Shown one piece after another: positions 61,497-64,000 of a stretch of 64,000 nt of DNA (positions within the stretch are counted from its first letter, which is position 1; every line of letters starts with the position of its first letter). Where the stretch lies: positions 1,019,570-1,083,569 of the forward strand of contig NZ_JAQQTE010000001.1 of assembly GCF_028561565.1 (NCBI RefSeq). Direction: 5' to 3'. Below the pieces are notes generated by a model. The model worked only from the letters and a program-made list of their open reading frames with translations. It searched no databases and was not told the DNA's origin. A program made the translations under genes and the position numbers. Source of the stretch: Gilvibacter sediminis (GTDB lineage: Bacteria > Bacteroidota > Bacteroidia > Flavobacteriales > Flavobacteriaceae).

Positions 61497-61987
61497 CGAA
61501 ACGAAACGTCGGGATTATCTTTTTTAAAGGCGCGAATTGAAGTCCATTGGCCCACTTTTTTGTCGGCTATATACTTCTCGGCTAAAATAAGCCTACTGCC
61601 TTCATAACGCAGGCAAAACCCGTTTTTTTGGTTGTTTTTGAATTGAAACTTGCTCTTCTTACGGCTGCCAAGTTCGTAAAAAATCCACCAATTCTCTATG
61701 CTTCCCAGGACAAAGTGGCCTTCCTTCTTCAATTTTCCCTGCGGATAGTAAAAGTGCCAATAGCCGTGCATGGTATTGGCTTGGTAATGACCTTTTGAGG
61801 CTACTTTTCCGTTGGGATGATAATAGATCCAAAAGTCAACTTTTTGAGTGTCCATCAACCAGCCTTCTGCTTTGATGGTTCCATCCGGGTAATAGCTTTT
61901 ATGGTAGGACTTTTCCATACCAAATGCAGCTTGCATTCCCAGAAGGAAAAGCAAGCTGCAAAAGATTATGGTTTTTTGAAGTTTCAT
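61493..61987 (-). CDS. Secreted MORN/YwqK-like repeat protein
   Basis: 164 residues with a signal peptide (about 1-24). Repeats of the form YYPDGTIKAEG, YHPNGKVASKG and YYPQGKLKKEG are MORN-variant (YwqK-type) units, each about 22 residues. No enzyme motif. It overlaps the GT2 gene by 4 bp, so it belongs to the polysaccharide operon, perhaps as a periplasmic accessory. Confidence 0.78.
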   Translation of the reverse strand: MKLQKTIIFCSLLFLLGMQAAFGMEKSYHKSYYPDGTIKAEGWLMDTQKVDFWIYYHPNGKVASKGHYQANTMHGYWHFYYPQGKLKKEGHFVLGSIENWWIFYELGSRKKSKFQFKNNQKNGFCLRYEGSRLILAEKYIADKKVGQWTSIRAFKKDNPDVSFR

Positions 61988-62052
61988 TACACAACCTTAG
62001 ACGAAGCCTCGGGTTGACCCTAACGACTTTCTTCAATAAATTTTCAACTTTT

Positions 62053-63636
62053 TTAACGCTGATTCACTAAGTCCATTAGATCTACATCATTTCCTAACAA
62101 TACATCATTAGAATTGATGCGTCCTTGGGTATCAGCGTTCTCTAGTTTTAGCACTCCACGTGGACAAACTGCTGAACAGATTCCGCAGCCAACACAACTA
62201 GCACGTACAATATTGGCGCCTTTTTGGGCGTAAGCACGAACGTCGATTCCCATTTCACAATAGGTAGAACAGTTCCCGCAAGAAATACATTGTCCGCCGT
62301 TGGTGGTGATTCTAAATTTAGAGAATAATCGTTGTTGTAAGCCTAGAATTGCTGCCATGGGGCAGCCCATTCTGCACCATACGCGATTCCCGAAAATAGG
62401 GTAGAATCCCGTTCCGATCACACCGCTGAAAACCGATCCAATCAAGAAGCCGTAGGTAGATCGCACCTCATGAGTTTGAAAGATCAATAAGTTGTCTGAA
62501 GCAGCACTGAAGTGCAGTCCAATTAGCGCCAAAATGATCACTAAATATCCTATTGCCCCGTAACGAGCGTCTTTTTTAAGTTCGTGTCTTTTGTACTTCC
62601 AGATCAATCCGAAGAGAACAGTAAGCACCACACCTACGGTGATCAAGAAAGTGCCGCGGCTAAACCAGTACTGGCTGCCATCGCCTAAATACGAATGAAT
62701 AACTCCCGTAGTGGTCACCACAGCGAATACCAATACAGAGTGTACCACCCAGCGTTCCACACGCCACGCAGATCTGGATTTATCGCTGAGTTGTCTGAAG
62801 GAGTCTCCGGCAGTTTCGGCTAAACCTCCACAACCACATACCCAGCTACAGTACCAACGCTTTCCGTAACGGTAGGTTAGAATAGGTGTGATCACCAAAA
62901 TGGAAGCAATTCCCCAGATGAGCAAGGTCAGTCCAAAGCTCCCGTTGATCAAAAGGGCGTCTACGTTCCACTGGTCAAAAAGGTAGTAGTTCAAGGGCCA
63001 AACATTCTTAAGGTCATAATACGGCAGATCGCCGTTAAGTCGCGCCATGATCTCTGGGATCAAAAAGGCAAAGACCGTTTGAAAGAACATCACGCTACCT
63101 GTACGGATCTTTTCATAACTGTTGTGGCGGTACTTCCAGATGAATTTGATTCCGAAGGCAAGAATAGCCAGTGTGTAAAGCGTTCCGTAAACAAACCATT
63201 GGCTGGCAGGTTGTCCTTTTAAGGCGTAACTCAAAGGATCAAAAAGACCGATGAGCCCTGTATTCTCCGCACCGTCAACGCCTTGCCCCAAAAGCTCCGC
63301 ATAGAAATAGAGTACGATGTAAAATCCAGTTAAGGCAATTCCAGCCACCCAGGCCCAAAAGCCTCGACTCGAAACCGATTTTAACCAAACTCCGTGATTC
63401 TTTATACCCGGAAGGGTGTCTTTATACAAGGATTTGCTGTAAATTATTATTCCTCCGCCTATAGACAATAAGGCTAGGGCCAGCCACAATCCTTGGTTGG
63501 GTAGGCTCACATTAAAGGTTGCCAAGGTTAGAATTCCCAAACCGAACAAACCGAGCAGGGTTCCAATTTTTTGACCTGTTTTCATAGCTACTGGAGGTCC
63601 TCCAGCTAAGCTCATGGATTTATCAACTCTACTCAT
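62053..63636 (-). CDS. Membrane 4Fe-4S polyferredoxin (NapH/CcoG-like)
   Basis: 527 residues, about 9-10 membrane helices. Near residue 270 is WVCGCGG, near 415 is WCRMGCPM (Cys pairs of the NosR/NapH-type family). Two classical clusters follow: CISCGNCSTYCEMGI and CVGCGICSAVCPRGV. It should pass electrons between a cytoplasmic donor and the membrane. It begins 2 bp after the flavoprotein gene, so the two probably form one electron-transfer unit. Confidence 0.85.
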   Translation of the reverse strand: MSRVDKSMSLAGGPPVAMKTGQKIGTLLGLFGLGILTLATFNVSLPNQGLWLALALLSIGGGIIIYSKSLYKDTLPGIKNHGVWLKSVSSRGFWAWVAGIALTGFYIVLYFYAELLGQGVDGAENTGLIGLFDPLSYALKGQPASQWFVYGTLYTLAILAFGIKFIWKYRHNSYEKIRTGSVMFFQTVFAFLIPEIMARLNGDLPYYDLKNVWPLNYYLFDQWNVDALLINGSFGLTLLIWGIASILVITPILTYRYGKRWYCSWVCGCGGLAETAGDSFRQLSDKSRSAWRVERWVVHSVLVFAVVTTTGVIHSYLGDGSQYWFSRGTFLITVGVVLTVLFGLIWKYKRHELKKDARYGAIGYLVIILALIGLHFSAASDNLLIFQTHEVRSTYGFLIGSVFSGVIGTGFYPIFGNRVWCRMGCPMAAILGLQQRLFSKFRITTNGGQCISCGNCSTYCEMGIDVRAYAQKGANIVRASCVGCGICSAVCPRGVLKLENADTQGRINSNDVLLGNDVDLMDLVNQR

Positions 63637-63638
63637 GA

Positions 63639-64000
63639 TTATGCGGTTTGTAATTCTTTGGCGAATGCCCGATTAATATTGTTTTCAAAATGTGCAAAGA
63701 ACTCGGGGTCAAAGTTCGCTTGCTTTAAATGGGACATAACGTAGTCCACATCGCGGCCTTCTGTGAGCCAGCGGTCAAAAACTTCATGACGCATGCGGAT
63801 CCCAAAAGTGTTGATCCCTAAGAACAAGCGCGAGTCTTTGTGATAGGCTACGGTGATACATTTGGTGTCGTCCTCATGGGCCCAGTGGAAGTGTTGTTCG
63901 TGGTCTGCTTTGTTGCGATCACTAAACACCCAACCGTAAGTTTGGTATTCAATATCAAAGAACTTAGCAGAATTGAACCAATGACCGGGCTTGTACTCTG
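63639..64000 (-). CDS. FAD-dependent oxidoreductase, C-terminal part (cut by window end)
   Basis: The frame stays open to the right edge of the window. An internal GTG at 63927-63929 is not the start, because upstream codons read GHWFNSAKFFDIEYQTYGW in the same frame without a stop. The visible 120 residues contain no cofactor motif; they resemble the C-terminal domain of flavobacterial pyridine-nucleotide-disulfide-type oxidoreductases found before polyferredoxin genes. Identification depends on the missing N-terminus. Confidence 0.55.
   Translation of the reverse strand, partial: EYKPGHWFNSAKFFDIEYQTYGWVFSDRNKADHEQHFHWAHEDDTKCITVAYHKDSRLFLGINTFGIRMRHEVFDRWLTEGRDVDYVMSHLKQANFDPEFFAHFENNINRAFAKELQTA

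Noticed and set aside
1-64000. CRISPR arrays, prophage or toxin-antitoxin systems
   Set aside because: No regularly spaced direct repeats, cas-type, phage structural, integrase or transposase genes were seen. The MORN/YwqK-like gene at 61493 is sometimes named as an antitoxin component, but it has a signal peptide and lies in a glycosyltransferase operon.

Overview
The window is ordinary chromosomal DNA of a marine-type Flavobacteriaceae/Bacteroidota. Several things point there: SusC/SusD and VCBS/FG-GAP lipoproteins, many short lipoprotein leaders ending in a Cys, promoters with the Bacteroidota -7 box TAnnTTTG, the mevalonate pathway, and A/T-rich translation starts without Shine-Dalgarno sequences. 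No phage, CRISPR array or transposase gene is visible. Genes are dense and many overlap.

1-13.4 kb: a cut-off and a complete copy of the same GT2 glycosyltransferase in tandem, each with its terminator; a DUF4407 coiled-coil membrane protein; a BlaI-type repressor with an M56 membrane peptidase and a clear double operator; a TPR/FlgO-type membrane protein; a DoxX-like protein and a small secreted protein next to an M20 dipeptidase; a small HExxH protein; tRNA-Leu(UAG) with a duplicated 3' end and terminator; and an SGNH/MBOAT O-acetylation pair.

13.7-47.4 kb: a large sugar-use locus. The first operon has a GH32 beta-fructosidase lipoprotein, an SP-family sugar transporter and a fructokinase. 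A LacI regulator faces it. An 864-base intergenic region follows, with a perfect LacI-type palindrome and a series of long predicted RNA hairpins. Then come SusC and SusD with a strong terminator, and a 167-bp imperfect palindrome. The next operon encodes three large overlapping FG-GAP/ASPIC-UnbV lipoproteins, a vanadium-haloperoxidase-like PAP2 lipoprotein, a GyrI-like protein, GH97 and a GH100-like hydrolase. A second LacI-type palindrome precedes two MFS transporters, a GH37 trehalase with a fungal-type Ca-binding loop, a second PfkB kinase and a flavoprotein. Taken together the enzymes fit uptake and cleavage of non-reducing disaccharides or fructans (sucrose- and trehalose-type) feeding two fructokinase-like kinases. 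That substrate assignment is my inference.

47.3-64 kb: TetR; mevalonate-pathway genes (mvaD, a mevalonate kinase-like gene), a UbiA prenyltransferase and a nitrilase-family hydrolase; a pseudouridine synthase homologue whose catalytic Asp is replaced by Gly; a polyprenol-type glycosyltransferase overlapping it tail to tail; a divergent pair of lipoproteins (PD40/TolB-like and M28 peptidase with PDZ); aldehyde dehydrogenase with a divergent AraC regulator; an operon of a MORN-repeat protein and two GT2 enzymes; and a 4Fe-4S polyferredoxin next to a flavoprotein cut by the window end.
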